Below, one piece after another: positions 21,522 through 33,631 of a DNA stretch of 64,000 nucleotides. The translations under genes were made by a program, and so were the position numbers. The notes below the pieces were generated by a model. The model was not told the origin of the DNA, made no database searches, and saw nothing but the letters and a program-made list of their open reading frames with translations. Location: the NCBI GenBank assembly GCA_033398695.1, contig CM065818.1, positions 36,914,001-36,978,000 of the forward strand, given 5' to 3'. This DNA is from Orobanche coerulescens (Eukaryota; Streptophyta; Magnoliopsida; Lamiales; Orobanchaceae). Each line of letters opens with the position of its first letter. Position 1 is the first letter of the stretch.

Positions 21522-22051
21522 TCCCTCTAAAGGTGGGGAACAGAGAGCGCGGGGCTACGCACCTCTCCCGTTGTTGTTCCTGGACCACCGATGAGGGAGA
21601 ATAGTAAAGCTTAACCAATAATTGTGTGGAAAGTTAGTCGAGAACAAGATACGAGAGATAAATCTTCTTTCCATTCCGGGTGAAATCACTTTTATCTTAA
21701 ATTGTACTCTCTCCGTCTCGCAGAGAATGTAACATTTTCCAAAAGGGGCCGTCTCGCACTAAATTTAACATTTCTATTTTAGGTAATAAAGCCAAAAAAA
21801 CTTTATCCTCACCCCTTATTTTCACCAATATTATGCCGTTGCCATTACTTTTCATACACTTCAAATACACCTACTCAAATTAATTAGCATAATAATACCC
21901 AATTAACACATCCAATCATCATTTATGCATAGGGTTCTCTAGATTACCCTAGAAAACCCGATTGTTCATCTCTCTTCTCCGTGTGCACATCTCTTTTTTC
22001 TCTTTTTGCTGCTCTCTGTCTCTCTCTTCGACTCTTGTCTGAGTTTAGGGT
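21522..22051. other. Spacer; possible Stowaway-like end and leader of the next element
   Basis: 21704 starts TACTCTCTCCGTCTCG, which resembles the CTCCCTCCGTC tip of Stowaway/mariner MITEs. A matching right end is not clear here, although GACGGAGTA occurs at about 56053, beyond the nested elements. 21960-22050 is CT-rich, like a 5' leader ending in TTAGGGTT before the ATG at 22052. No gene in 21522-21960. Confidence 0.4.
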
Positions 22052-22705
22052 TATGGCTTCTGAGGTCGATTTTGGGATTATCGAACCACCTCTCTTGTCG
22101 ATTCCTATTCCCGATTCCGATTATGAGTCAATCCGTTCAGATCAATCTCTTTTAAGTTGGTTGCCCTCTACTGAAGAGTGTGTGGCCACTTCATTCCAGA
22201 AAATACCCGATTTCTCATGGGAGGAGTCTGAATCGGATTCTTTCGTACCGGAAATGGAGTTTCCCATCGACGGCGGTGAAAAAAACGGTAATTATCTCTC
22301 TTTCTATCCCGATTTGAATATTGGATGGTTTTGATGATGATTCTCGATTTGCCCTCTATTAATACACTTTTTGATAATGATTCTCGATTTGTAGTTAATG
22401 AGTACCTCTAATCGATTTTTGCATCTTTTATTTGCATGATGCTGCAAATAAGGCTAGTGTACTATGCCCTCTACCATCGGCTGGAGATGTGGTCGGGCAA
22501 AATCCACCGTTTAGTGATAAAGCATTCTGGTTAGCTGATTCAAACCGGTCCTTTGTAAAGATGCTATGCATTCTATGTCCCTGTGCAATACCTCTTATAT
22601 ACAGGTGTTTAGACAGTAACCAATACTTCAAAATATATGCCCAAATTTTGGGTACATTGACAGGAGGTGCTAGTGGTAGTACTCCTACTCATACTCTGAG
22701 TTCTA

Positions 22706-25464
22706 TGTAATACCCGCAATTTCGGATTTCGGTGATTTTCTTTTTTTCGGTGGGAGTCCGTTTTGACGACTCCCTCATGACCTTTTCGTCATTTTGAGAA
22801 TATTTAATTCTGCACTTTTTGACGTCCGAGTTCGTTTCGGTATCTTTTTGTTGAGTTTCGTGTTCTTAAGCGGTTTTTCCGTACTTGAGTTCGATTCTTG
22901 CGAATTTCGTCCGAAACTGTTGTTTCGAGTTCCTCGTAAGTTCATTTAATGTTATTATTCATGTTGCGAGCCTCGTCTTGGTGTTTCGATCGTGTATCGT
23001 GTATTTCGAACGTTTTGGGCCATTTTTGTAATTTCCCAAAGTTTAGGGTAATTACTTTCCGTTGTCAAATTTCGAGCCTTCGGGTGGTCAGAATCGTGTG
23101 TTCTCTTAGTGATCGAATTCGTCTTTGCGAGTACTTCGTAACCGTATCTTCGATTCGTACTCAGATTCGGGTTTCGGGGTCGTCCGGGCCGCCGGAGTTG
23201 GCCCCGGCCGAGTCATAGCCGGGCATGTTGGGGCCAGGCCAGCCCTGGCCGAGTTACGACCGAAAGGGCCCGGAAGTTACATACGTAAGGCCGGTTACGT
23301 GCGTAAGCCTTGACCGGTTACGTACGTAACGCTGCCGGCATTTCTAGGCAGTGAGTTCGGCCATGGCCGATTACGTACGCAAGCCCTTGGCCAGTTACGT
23401 ACGTAACTCTGCCGGCTGGCAGCCTATTTAAGGCCCTGCAGACGGGTTTTTCACCATTTTTCTCATTCTATTCCTTCTCTTCCGCGACTAGAGGTGTGGT
23501 TATCATGGAGAGATGTTGTTGGACAATCAATCAATCATCCATCCTATAACATCAATCATCCATCCTATAACATCCTTTGATCGAGCGAATCAGGTCAGAT
23601 TTTCTAGAAACCTAATTTTGGGGAATTTGGGTATTTTGGTTGTTTTCATCGATTTAATCCGATTTAACTTAGGATTGTGATGGATTGATGATTATTTAGA
23701 TGTATTATATCATTTCCCTTGTTATTCCATGGTTGGAACGTATCGATTCGTTGTTTTGGTCGAGTTCTTGATCGGCGCCTTGAAAGTGTCCGGTAGAATG
23801 TCATAGAGGGGTTTTCGGACGTTCTACGATTATTCTTCCTCGTATGATCGTTGATTTATTAATTATATGATGTTAGGGTCGAGTTTCTTGCGAAGAAATC
23901 GTGTTGAACCCTTCCGTTCGTTGTCGACTTCCTTTTCGATAGCATCGGGCGTTCCGAAGCTTCCCGGTTGAGCCGTGTTCGTCGGAATTCTTGCGTGCCG
24001 ATTTCGAGGCAAGTACCTTTTCCATATAATTCATGTTTTATGGATATGATAATTAGTTATCGTCTCCTTGTGTTTATTTGATCGTTTGAAATTCACTTTC
24101 AAAGATTCGGTTAGCCTTGTTAAAGGCCCTCTTTCAAAACGCGTGTGTTTTGTGGACATTGTGTCCGTGGATGGTTACGTGAATTACTATGAATACACTT
24201 GGTGTTGTCGTTGTGCTTTGATAATATATATGTATATATTATCTCATATAGGTGCGTTGTGATTTGACCATTGCATCGTGCATTGTGTTTGTTGCCATTG
24301 AGTGAATTACTTGGATATTATTGATGTGATATATTAATTGTGTGAATGTGTGGATATGGTTGAACGTCTATGGTGACACATGGCATGTAATCATATGGTC
24401 AGGATGCAACAAGTGATTGATCCAACCGTGAGAGCCTGAGATAATCTACAGTGACACATGGCTTGTGATCATGTGGTCAGGATGAACAAGTGATTGATCC
24501 AACCGTGAGATATGGTGTGATTTGTTTAGCTAGTCAGCTCGGGACGGTCCTTAGAGGCCTCAAGTGGGATTTGTGGCTTCGTCCCGATCTTAGGCGATGC
24601 ATGTGCGTGATTTGTTTTATGATTGTGGCCAGCTCGGGAGGGTCCTTAGAGGCCTCGAGTGGGATTTGTGGCTTCGTCCCAGTCCAAGGCGATGCTTGTG
24701 CGAGATTACGTTGTGTTGATTTTATGTCCGTCGAGGACACGTGATATGGGTTCTGACCCTGTGAATTGTTAGTGGTTTTCTATTTGCGAAAATAAAAGCT
24801 GTTGGGTTGTGACCCCTGTTGATTTTGGAAAGAGAAGGATTTGATAATCCTAAATGGTTTACGTTGAAAACTCCCGAGGGCATTCTTAAAAGGTTTTATA
24901 AATTATCCTCTCGATTTGAGACCTTTCGATTTTGGAATGTTTTACCCAAACTCTTGCCTCGGGAAGTACTTTTCGTTATGTTTGGATCTTTGAGGATTCC
25001 TGGTTATTGTTATTCTTGGAACTTGAATTATATGGCTCGTATTTGCACTTTGTACTTGCACTAGCAAAATAGTAGAATTTTGCTAACCCCCGAGTAATCG
25101 GGTGGTGGATGTCTGTATTGCATTCAGGTTTCAGGGAGCGTGGCACAGGGTCGGCATGAAGGATGATGAAAGATGATCGATACTAATCACATGTGGAACC
25201 GTATGTTGTGTATTGGTTCAGTTGTACTTTATTTTCCGCTGCAGTATTTTTCCCCATTATACGGGAGTTTGTTGTATTTTGACCCCTGCATGGGCAAGCA
25301 TTATAATTGAGTTGTATGTTTTTATTGAAAGACCAAATCGGTATGTTGAGTCATTTTAGCCTTAAAGGCATTTTTCAGATGTACGGTGTTGTTACCAGCC
25401 TGGTAGATCCTTGAGGAAAGGGTCTACGACGTGTAATATCCCTGAGCGGATTGGGGATGTTACA
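22706..25464 (+). mobile_element. Solo LTR (2.76 kb), family L
   Basis: TGTAATACCCG at the start, GGGGATGTTACA at the end, flanked by an exact 5-bp duplication TTCTA (22701-22705 and 25465-25469). There is no internal region, so this is a solo LTR produced by LTR-LTR recombination. It is homologous to the LTR at 5464-8544 but differs in its tandem-repeat block. Confidence 0.92.
24343..24710 (+). repeat. Two short tandem duplications inside the solo LTR
   Basis: About 24369-24510 holds two copies of a unit with GTGACACATGGC...AACAAGTGATTGATCCAACC. About 24533-24705 holds two copies of a unit with AGCTCGGGA..GGTCCTTAGAGG and GTGGGATTTGTGGCTTCGTC. These occupy the position of the 109-bp repeat in the related LTR. 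Confidence 0.8.
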
Positions 25465-25877
25465 TTCTAATTCTATTCCAAGTCCGAATTTTGGAAATTA
25501 TGTTCCCAATGAATTAATCGAGGAACAAATCAATGAAATGTTTGGAGCCTCAAAATGGATTCATGAAGATGATGAGCAACCAACAAAACCAAAACAAAGG
25601 AAACCCTCCGAGCTCAAATCTCCATTATTTGCGCTCCATTATACAAAAATGGACGACGTTGCATCCGGTCCCAGTCATTTCTTGGCCAAGCAACTATTGC
25701 GATAAAATGTACAAGTTTAAAAAAGGAGGAGGTTACGAGACACTCAATGGCCATATACAAAGACAACATCCCAACAAAGTTGGCATCGAGTCTAATCAAA
25801 CCCAACTTCGAGGCACAGCGGCGGCGTCTAATGCCCCGATCAAGGTAATAGTTCTTTATTTAAATTTAATCCAATTA

Positions 25878-26168
25878 CCGCTAGAAAAGAATTAACTAGA
25901 TTTGTTTATGGTAAATCTCCTCCTTTTAACTTTGCCGACGACCAAATGCATGGAAATTTTACTCAACTAAGTTTTAATCCCGCAAGTAAAAAAAATTACG
26001 CTCTACCGTAACTCTTGATGTTGGAAAAAGAATTAGCTAGATTTGTTTGTGGTAAATCTCTTCCTTTTAAGTTTGCCGACGGCCAAATGTATGGAAATTT
26101 TACTCAACTAAGTTTTAATCCCGCTATTAAAAAAAATTTACGCTCTACCGTAACTCGTGATGTTGGAA
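25878..26168 (+). repeat. 146-bp tandem duplication within hAT element A
   Basis: The segment from GAATTA(A/G)CTAGATTTGTTT to CTCTTGATGTTGGAAAAA / CTCGTGATGTTGGAAAAA is present twice in direct repeat, with about 10 substitutions between copies. It duplicates the coding block for LARFVCGKSLPF and breaks the frame. Confidence 0.85.
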
Positions 26169-26480
26169 AAACTACTAGCGAGGCAAAATTAATCTTAGCT
26201 AATATGTTTTAAAACTTAAATCATAAAGTTTGTATATGCTCGGATGCTTGGAGTGGTCATTGGGAAGCAAATTCATATAGGAGAATTACTTGTATTTGGA
26301 GGATACATTTTGGATGAACGACGATCTCGATTGACACCTCAAAATCTTGAAGCCCAAGCATTATTGAATGATTGGGTGAAAGCCGAGTTACGCCAACAAG
26401 AAACAAATTATAATGAACAAGAAGACAGTGATACATATGATACCGGATCTAACAATGATTCGGTTGACTTAGGTGATTGA

Positions 26481-27012
26481 ACCATCTCCTCTCCGCCTCC
26501 GCTCCGCTCCCTAAGGTAATTATAAAGGTAAGTGAACTACGAGGACTTTGATTCCTAAGGTAAGGGGATACGTAGGCAACTTAATCCAAATATTTAAAGT
26601 TAAATCCTTAATTTACTTTGAATTTTGAATTAAGCTCAAGTCCATTTTTATTTTTTTTCTCCCTTCCCCCCACCAAATTTAAAAATGAACTACGAGGACT
26701 TTGATTTTGATTCATAAACTCTAAAGTTACGGATATCGAATACGTACGCACTTAATTTAAAGATTTAAAATTACAAAATTCAAGTTTAAACTTTAATACT
26801 TGAATTAAGCTTGGGTCCAATTTTTACCCATACTTTTTTTTTAAATTAAAATTTGAAAAAAAAAAATGAACCGGCGGTTCACGGTTCAAAACCATAACTG
26901 TGAACCGTTATAAGACGGTTCGGTTCCGATTCCAATTTTTGACAAATCAAAACCGACTATTCATGACAGTGCAGAAAACCGACGATTTTAAACTGCCGAA
27001 CACCTCTACCTA
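26481..27012 (+). mobile_element. 3' terminal region of hAT element A
   Basis: Non-coding AT-rich stretch after the transposase stop, with two copies of AACTACGAGGACTTTGATT. It ends in a block rich in GAACCG/CGGTT palindromes (26875-27000) and the tip GAACACCTCTA, the complement of the hAT-like tip TAGAGGTGTTC. The reverse complement of this region is homologous to 28080-28474 plus 55729-55810. Confidence 0.7.
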
Positions 27013-27118
27013 AACACTTGAAATCATACACTTCGATTTCCACACACCCGATCCATTTCATCTCTGCGAAAACCAACTCCTAGTTAGGGTTTCTCTCTCC
27101 ACCATTTCTACCCAGAAA

Positions 27119-27881
27119 AATGTCTTCGCAGACCCCCTTTCGACTGCTTCGCCGCCGTGAGCGGGCGGATCGACTGATTCACGGCCACAAGTGGCCGAAC
27201 CCAGCCCCTTTGATTGGAGCATCAGTTCGATCCCTAATGCTATCCACACTGAATCGATCGATTTCTTGGAGCCGAGTTCTTCTATGTGGGATGATTCCGT
27301 TCACGTGGTTGCGGAAACTCCAGTCTCCCCCCAGCACGATACTTCACCACCGCCTCTTAGTTTGGCCGAGAGGGAAAACGAATATGGATGGAATGTGAAG
27401 CGATTTAGGTCCCATCGTTGTTGACTCTCCGTGAATTTGTCTTCTTCAGGGAGCAGTTCTCCGAAGGAATGATAGCTGGACCAGAAACATCTCTGATGCC
27501 TAACCAAGAAAAGTGGTCCGAAGAAATGAAGCAACATCGCCATTTGGTGCCATTCCTAACTTATTTTCTGATCTGTGCTGCTTTTCATCTGTCATGTGCT
27601 GGTTTTATTGCCTGGTTAAATGTACTTGATACTGCATTTGGTTATCTGTTCTGGTTGTTTGCTTGATCTTGATGATTGACTCTGCACTTGTGACTATTTA
27701 GTGGCATGATACTGCACTTGATTTTGTGCTTTTATTTTCTGATCTGTGCTGGTTATATTCTGGTCAAATGAGCTTGATACTTCACTTGGTTTATGTGCTT
27801 AAAACCACCACCTGGAATTTGCAGTCCAAGTCTTGGAGGTTGATAATAAGGCATCCCAAGCTTGTGTAAAAGTACAAGAGG
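27119..27881 (+). pseudogene. Unrecognised plant gene fragment, about three exons
   Basis: After a leader with TTAGGGTTTCTCTC, an ATG at 27120 opens MSSQTP, but the continuing frame is interrupted by TGA near 27158. In the frame beginning at 27191 it reads SPFDWSISSIPNAIHTESID, DFLEPSSSMWDDSVHVVAE, RENEYGWNVKRFRSH, stopping at 27422. A likely second exon near 27452-27560 reads EQFSEGMIAGPETSLMP and KWSEEMKQHRH. A third at 27824-27881 (TGCAG acceptor, GGTAATA donor) reads QVLEVDNKASQACVKVQE. I do not recognise the family. The composition is that of a real plant gene. It lies between two hAT ends in opposite orientation, and the in-frame TGA suggests a dead copy. Confidence 0.45.
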
Positions 27882-28474
27882 TAATACCTGTCTGCTGCCT
27901 TGGTCAAATAGAACCATTTTTCATCTATATGTACTACGTTGTGCATCCTCTGCAAGGTGATTTTTTCATTATCCCCTTTGAGGGACCAAACAACTCAAAA
28001 CTCCATCTCAACCTAGCAAGGGTGTTTCGATAAGAAAGTGTGGGTTTGATTGCTGATGTATGGGCCTTTATTGGAACCGTCGGTTCCGGTTTGCCAAAAA
28101 TTGGAACCGGAACCGAACCGCCTTATAGCGGTTCACGGTTACGGTTTTGAACCGTGAACCGCCGGTTCTGCACCGGAATTGAACCGGCGGTTCGGCGGTT
28201 TGTCGGTTCGTTTTTTTTTTTTAAATTTAAAAAATTAATCTTCAATTTTGTAATCTAAAATTAAAATTAAAAAAAAGTATGGGGTAACAATTGGACTTGA
28301 GTTTAATTCAAGTATTAAAGTTTAAACTTGAATTTTGTAATTTTAAATTTTTGAATTAAGCGTCTACGTATTCGATATCCGTAACTTTAGAGTTTAGGAA
28401 TCAAAATCAAAGTCCTCGTAGTTCATTTTTAAATTTGGTGAGGGGGGAGGAGAAAAAAATAAAAATGGACTTTT

Positions 28475-29848
28475 TGTTAGGAGTATGCCCTCGAATGCCA
28501 CTCAGAGGATGTTGAGTGAGGGCATTGCACTTGTAATTATGTAAATAAATTATATAAGGCAATGAATGTTTCATTATTTACTGGTAGTTACTGGCATTCC
28601 TAACTCGTAAATATACATGTAGAAACTAGTCCGTGTATTTGAGAGCAAAACGTTCCACTCCTTATTGGATAAGGGGGTCGGCACTGGAAAGGTTTATAGC
28701 TCAAATACTTAATCGTTCGCAAGTCGATGAAACTTGACTGGGCGTTAAGTTTATGTGAAGACTTGTATGACGTGTTCTTTGACAAGGAGAGTGCCTGTCG
28801 AACACTAAAGGTTAGTGGGAGCACACGTTGTAGGTATGCTAATTAGATTAGTATACTCGAACCGACTCACTCTCGATTTGTCACACGGATTTCACTCCGG
28901 TACAGTCAATGATGGAATCGAAAGGTTGTGATAGGTATTCGTGAACCTTCGACTTGAGGATTTAGTAGGGATGTGCTTGTGACGTCAAGATTTTCATTAG
29001 AGTAGTTCGACCCTATAAACCGGAAGGCGGGGGTCAACCTCGACGTGCATCTTGATGGGCAAGTAGCAGTCCCATGAATACCAAGATAGAATTCTTTCTC
29101 CTGTTAGTGAACGGGTTATATGTCTTATGCGGTTATTGGGAGATGAGATCATAAGTCTTTGGCCAAAGCATTGGAGCTAGCTGTATTAGATACACGAGAG
29201 CTCGATGATCTCGGTTTGCATTAACGCATGCATAGCGTCAAGTACAGATGGGGTTTGACTGACCGTGACCCTATAACTTGATCGGGACATTTGAAAGAAG
29301 GGTTTATACGTTCTGGTATTCACGGCAGAATGGTTCTTGAATGATCCCAATCATTCGTTCTCGATCGGGAATGAGTGTAGGCCACCGACCGCTAGGTGGT
29401 GCTACTACTCTTTGGTTCCTCCCATTGCTGACTGAGACGGACCTACCGAGTCGCGCATTAGGATTGACGACGGAATGAATCGAGCTTGTTCTCTCATTAT
29501 AAATATTAGATATTGGATATCTAATTTATTGGACATTGGATGTCTAATTGATTTTGGGACATTGGATGTCTAAATTGATTTATTGGATAAATTAATTTAC
29601 TGCCTAATGAATTAAATATATTACTGTGATTAATTTAATTCATGAATATAATTATTTCTTGAAGAAATTAATTATGTTATAATGTATTTGATATGATTAA
29701 TTAATTGGATTAATTAGTCGATATAAATACATCGTAACGGAATCGGAGTTTATCTGTTTGGACTCTCGGGAGTCCGAAACGGACCGAACTTGTCCAAATC
29801 CTTCTAGAGGCTGCCCCACCTCATACTTTTCCCTCATTGTCTTGGTCT
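28475..29848 (+). repeat. Copia-2 5' LTR, left part
   Basis: Begins TGTTAGGAGTATGCCC and matches 53760-55136 until GTCTTGGTCT. It is then interrupted by the Ty3 element starting at 29849. The missing 374 bp (equivalent of 55137-55510) are not found anywhere in the nest. Confidence 0.92.
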
Positions 29849-31723
29849 TGTGAAGCCCGAATAATTAAATGAGCAAAATAAATAAACTAACAAAAATATT
29901 AAAATATTTAGTGTGACTAAATTATTATTTTGTGATATTAAAATTGTTAGTTGGGACTATTTGGGCTTAATTGTGAATTTTATAAACTTTTGGGGCAATA
30001 GTGAAATTTTGAAAAAAAAAAAGGAGAAATCGGGGTCAGATTTTTAAGAAGGCACGTAGCTTACCTTTTTGTCATCATCATCACTTTCATTTGCCCTTGC
30101 TACGGGTAGAGAAAAAAAAAAAAGAAAAGAAAAAAAGGGGTTACATCCTTGACGAGAAATTTTTCGGTAAGATTTTACAAGCTATATACCGATTTGTTCG
30201 TATTGACGAGTAGATCATGAATATATATTTATATTTTCAAACCGATGTCGGATTTATCCGGACGGGGCAAAAAACGGTATTACCGTCGACCCGCCCCTAC
30301 GGATTCGCCGGTTGTCGGAATTTCGCAAACTTTATATCGTTGCGAAGCTTTCGTCGCAAGGGACTCGTTTCTGTCCCTATTGCGAAGTTTCATAGCTGGT
30401 TGGTGGTGTGTGTGCGCGAAGTGCGTGTATGTGAGTGTTACCGTGTGTGATGTGTGTGTATTACGCTTATGCCGTGTGTGTGTGTTCTGTTGTGGTATGT
30501 GTGTGTGTGTTCTGTGATGTATGTGTGTGTGTGTGTTCTTTTGTGTGGTGTATGTGTGTTCTGTTGTGTAGTATGTGTATTCTGTTGTGGTGTGTGTGTG
30601 TTCTGTGGTGTATGTGTGGGTGTGGCGTGTGTTCTTTTGTGTGCTGTGTGTGTTCTTTTGTGCTGGTGTGTGGGTGTGTTCTGTTGTGTGGTGTGTGTGT
30701 GTTCTGTTGAGTGTGTGTGTGGGTGTGTGGGTCTGTTATGCTGGTGTGTGTGTTATACTGGTGTGTGTGAGTTGTTTATACACTAGTGTGGGTGCGTGTG
30801 TGTTTATATATGTTGATATAATTGTAAGATGCAGAATATTAATCTGTTGAGATTTCAGGGTACGAGACAAGTACAAGTGGGCCGAAGCCGCCAAGCGATC
30901 AGAATTAGCGGAAATTGTTTATTTTCATAAACAATTCAGGTGGGGAATTTACTAGAAATTTAAATTGTGAAATTTTTACACCTTCAAGTGTATCAGTGCG
31001 ATATTTGTGACAACTGTGATCAGCGGAAATGTGAACTTGCGAATATTCAGTATCATTGCGCATTGACATGAAATAATATGTCATAAACATGCATTGCGAA
31101 GCAAAAAATCCAAGTAAGCGACTTGGGTTGGCCAAAAGAGCCGAGCGAAATGGGCCCGTGTGCGTGAGTCATTGCATGCATGGGATTTGCATTGCATTGC
31201 ACATCCAATAATGACGATTGTAAATATGTGAAATGTTGATATGTAGGTGTGGTGAATATTTGTATTGTCATACTAAAGTTGTATAAATTACATCTATTTG
31301 GGTTTCTAGTCGTGGGCAGTGTTGGCCCACCCCCACACAGTTTTGTAGGTGTTGCGGTTCGTCGCTAGTGCCACCGTCTGTCTCAGGATGTTGATTAGCG
31401 GTTCGGGGGATGTCTTAAATCTTGTAATATATTCAAACTATGTAATATATTGCCGTGGACGTGTAAAATAACAATAAGCGTGGTTGTTGTGAATCTTGGA
31501 AACGTCTAGTTTGATGTTGAATGGTGTTGTGTTAATTCTATATGTTTTTTTTAATGTAAGCGAGACTCGGATACTTTTATCTTGGAATGATATTTCAAAT
31601 TAGTCGTAATAGAAGGTGCAAAATTTTATTTTTAGATAATATAAATTGTAGTAGATTGTATTTAGTGGTGTGAATTGCGTCGTAGGTCGGTGCCCGAGCC
31701 GGCGGCGGACCCGGGGCGCCACA
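29849..31723 (+). repeat. 5' LTR of the Tekay-like element (1875 bp)
   Basis: TGTGAAGCCCG at the start, GGGGCGCCACA at the end. The first about 630 bp match 47330-47960 with only about two substitutions and one homopolymer length change. A (TG)n-rich tract at about 30393-30805 is the point where the other LTR is truncated. Confidence 0.9.
30393..30805 (+). repeat. Degenerate (TG)n tract inside the LTR
   Basis: About 400 bp of TGTGTG mixed with TTCT(G/T)TTGTG units. Long open frames here translate to Cys/Val-rich repeats and are not genes. Confidence 0.9.
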
Positions 31724-31726
31724 GCT

Positions 31727-31738
31727 TGGTATCGGAGC
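31727..31738 (+). other. Primer binding site of the Tekay-like element
   Basis: TGGTATCGGAGC, three bases after the LTR end. One base differs from the initiator-methionine tRNA complement TGGTATCAGAGC used by many plant retroelements. Confidence 0.8.
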
Positions 31739-31894
31739 CTAGTTTATAGGTTCTGCAGGTGTGATGATTGTGTCTAGGTTGTGGCAGTGACATAGGTAGT
31801 GAGTGGAGTAGTGGATGAATTATTGTGTTGTTGACTAACATGAATATTATTATGTTGGTCTTGCGTATCTGTATTGTTTGCAGAAGCGATAAAT

Positions 31895-32662
31895 ATGAAT
31901 CAGGAGGGACAGTCACAACGGGCTGAGAGAGTGGGGACAAGCACTACTCGAGATACTCAAACAGGTGGACAAACAAACCAAGAGGAGCAGCAACATCAAT
32001 CTTCCCAGAATCAAATGTTTGAGTCAATGGCAAAATATTTCGATACGAAAATTGAGGCGGCACTAGCCGGATCGAGTAAAGCTAAAGCGAAAGAAGAGCC
32101 GGGCAGATTGGTTGAGAAATTTTTGAAGTTTCAACCACCAAAATTCTATGGCAAGGCACCGTCACTTGAGGCTGATAATTGGTTCAAGGTCATGGAGGAT
32201 ATTTTTGAGGTTATGCAGCTAGATTCGGATCAGCGTGTTAATTTGGCGGCGTATCTATTTATGGACCAAGCTTACGACTGGTGGAAAGATACAAAAGCAA
32301 TGTTAAAAGCGCCAGGACCTGGTAACACAGAGCCGACAGTGATTACATGGGAAATGTTTGACAAAATGTTTCATGAGAAGTACTTTACTGAATCATTCCG
32401 AAATGACAAACGGCGGGAATTTATGAACTTAGTTCAAAGCCGAGACATGACAGTAGAAGAGTACGAGGCTCGATTCACGAACTTATCACAATTTGCAAGG
32501 AGAGTGGTGGAAGTCGAATATGATAAATGCCGAAAATTCCAAGATGGTTTACAATTTCCTATTCGATCAAGACTGTCGGCATTTAATCTGCGAAATTATC
32601 TTGAATTAGTGGAACGAGCAAAACTTGTAGAGAAAGATGTACAAGAGGCTATGGGTTATTGA
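31895..32662 (+). pseudogene. Ty3 gag (capsid part)
   Basis: The start ATG at 31895 follows a leader after the primer site (MNQEGQSQRAER). A Gln-rich N-terminus is followed by the Ty3 capsid fold: PPKFYGKAPSLEADNWFKVM, LAAYLFMDQAYDWWKDT, MFDKMFHEKYFTESFRNDKR, MTVEEYEARFTNLSQFA. This protein would form the virus-like particle in the cytoplasm. The frame stops at 32660-32662 (after EAMGY). The nucleocapsid continues in another frame immediately, so one base has probably been lost here. Confidence 0.9.
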
Positions 32663-33600
32663 GAACAACGAAACGGCGAAATGAATCAAGTGGGCCAAGT
32701 CGTGGAGGGCCGAGGCCCAGAGTTCAAGAGAGTCCCGGCAGGGGTCGAGGAGTCGCATTCCTTAAGCAAGGTGGTGGAGCTAGTAGTGTCAGTAGTTCCA
32801 CTATGAGTTCAGTCAGATCACCATCAGGTCGTGACCCGTCCGTGGGTGGTATAGTTTGTTACCGATGTGGGGCGCCAGGGCATATTTCTCGAGATTGTAG
32901 CATGCCCGAGGCCCGTGAATGCTTTAAGTGTGGACAGTCGGGCCATGTGGCCAAAGATTGCCCAAGAGTGACTCAAGTTGCATCTTCACCAGATATACCA
33001 TCGAGCAAAGGCCGAGGTTATGGTAGAGGACAGTTGAAGAATGGTGCTGGTTCTAGTGTAGCAGGTACGGGTGGACATGCTCGAGTTTTTGCAATGACAA
33101 AGGGAGATGCAGAGGCAACACCTCGTGTGGTGACGGGTAAGATCCGTATTTCAAATTTTACAGCTTATGCACTTTTTGATTCGGGTGCTACGCATTCTGT
33201 TATATCTAAAAAGTTTGCAAATCATCTTGATGAACATTTAACTGATTTGGAGGAGAAATTAATTGTGTCGACCCTATCGGGGAATAAAACTGTAATTAAT
33301 CAAGTTTATAAGGGGTGTTCAGTTCAAATAGAGAATCGTGTGATGAAAGCAGACTTATTACCATTCGATCTAAATGATTTTGATGTTATTTTGGGTATGG
33401 ATTGGTTATCTAATTATCATGCGTGTATAGACTGTTTTCGTAAAGATATTGTATTCAAAATTCCGAATGAGCCAGAATTTGTGTTTAATGGTGAACGGCG
33501 GGTTCTGCCAACGAGTTTGATATCGTCAACTAAAGCGAGACAATTATTGAGGGATGGATGTGAGTGTGTTATAGCATATGCGGTTGACGTGATAAAATAG
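32663..33600 (+). pseudogene. Ty3 nucleocapsid and aspartic protease
   Basis: Two CCHC zinc knuckles (CYRCGAPGHISRDC and CFKCGQSGHVAKDC) are followed by a retroviral-type protease with active site FDSGATHSVIS and the conserved VILGMDWLSNYHACIDC. The protease matures the polyprotein. The frame ends at a TAG at 33598-33600, and a further frameshift separates it from the reverse transcriptase that starts about 33632. Confidence 0.9.
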
Positions 33601-33631
33601 GAATCGCGATTAGAGACAGTCCCGATAATAA

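Larger units (their letters stand above)
22052..26480 (+). pseudogene. Decayed hAT transposase (element A), internally deleted, split by a solo LTR
   Basis: A first exon candidate 22052-22295 (starts MASEVDFGIIEPP, donor GTAATT) is followed by an exon around 22663 (GASGSTPTHTLSS) that continues after the solo LTR at 25470 (SIPSPNFGNYVPNELIEEQ). A BED zinc-finger region follows (NYCDKMYKFKKGGGY, then LNGHIQRQHPNK), reached only through a one-base frameshift near 25688. Then ELARFVCGKSLPFKFAD and the start of the catalytic domain (VCICSDAWSGHWEANSY) at about 26227. The latter is fused by a large internal deletion to the very end of the transposase (GGYILDERRSRLTP, stop at 26478-26480). The hAT core and dimerisation region are thus missing. 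Whether the MASEVDF exon belongs to the transposase or to a host gene is uncertain. Confidence 0.75.

Noticed and set aside
22432..22710. 92-codon frame before the solo LTR
   Set aside because: Its first two thirds look like intron; only the end (GASGSTPTHTLSS) fits the hAT exon.
30435..30850. Overlapping open frames rich in Cys and Val
   Set aside because: They are translations of a degenerate (TG)n tract inside an LTR in several frames at once.
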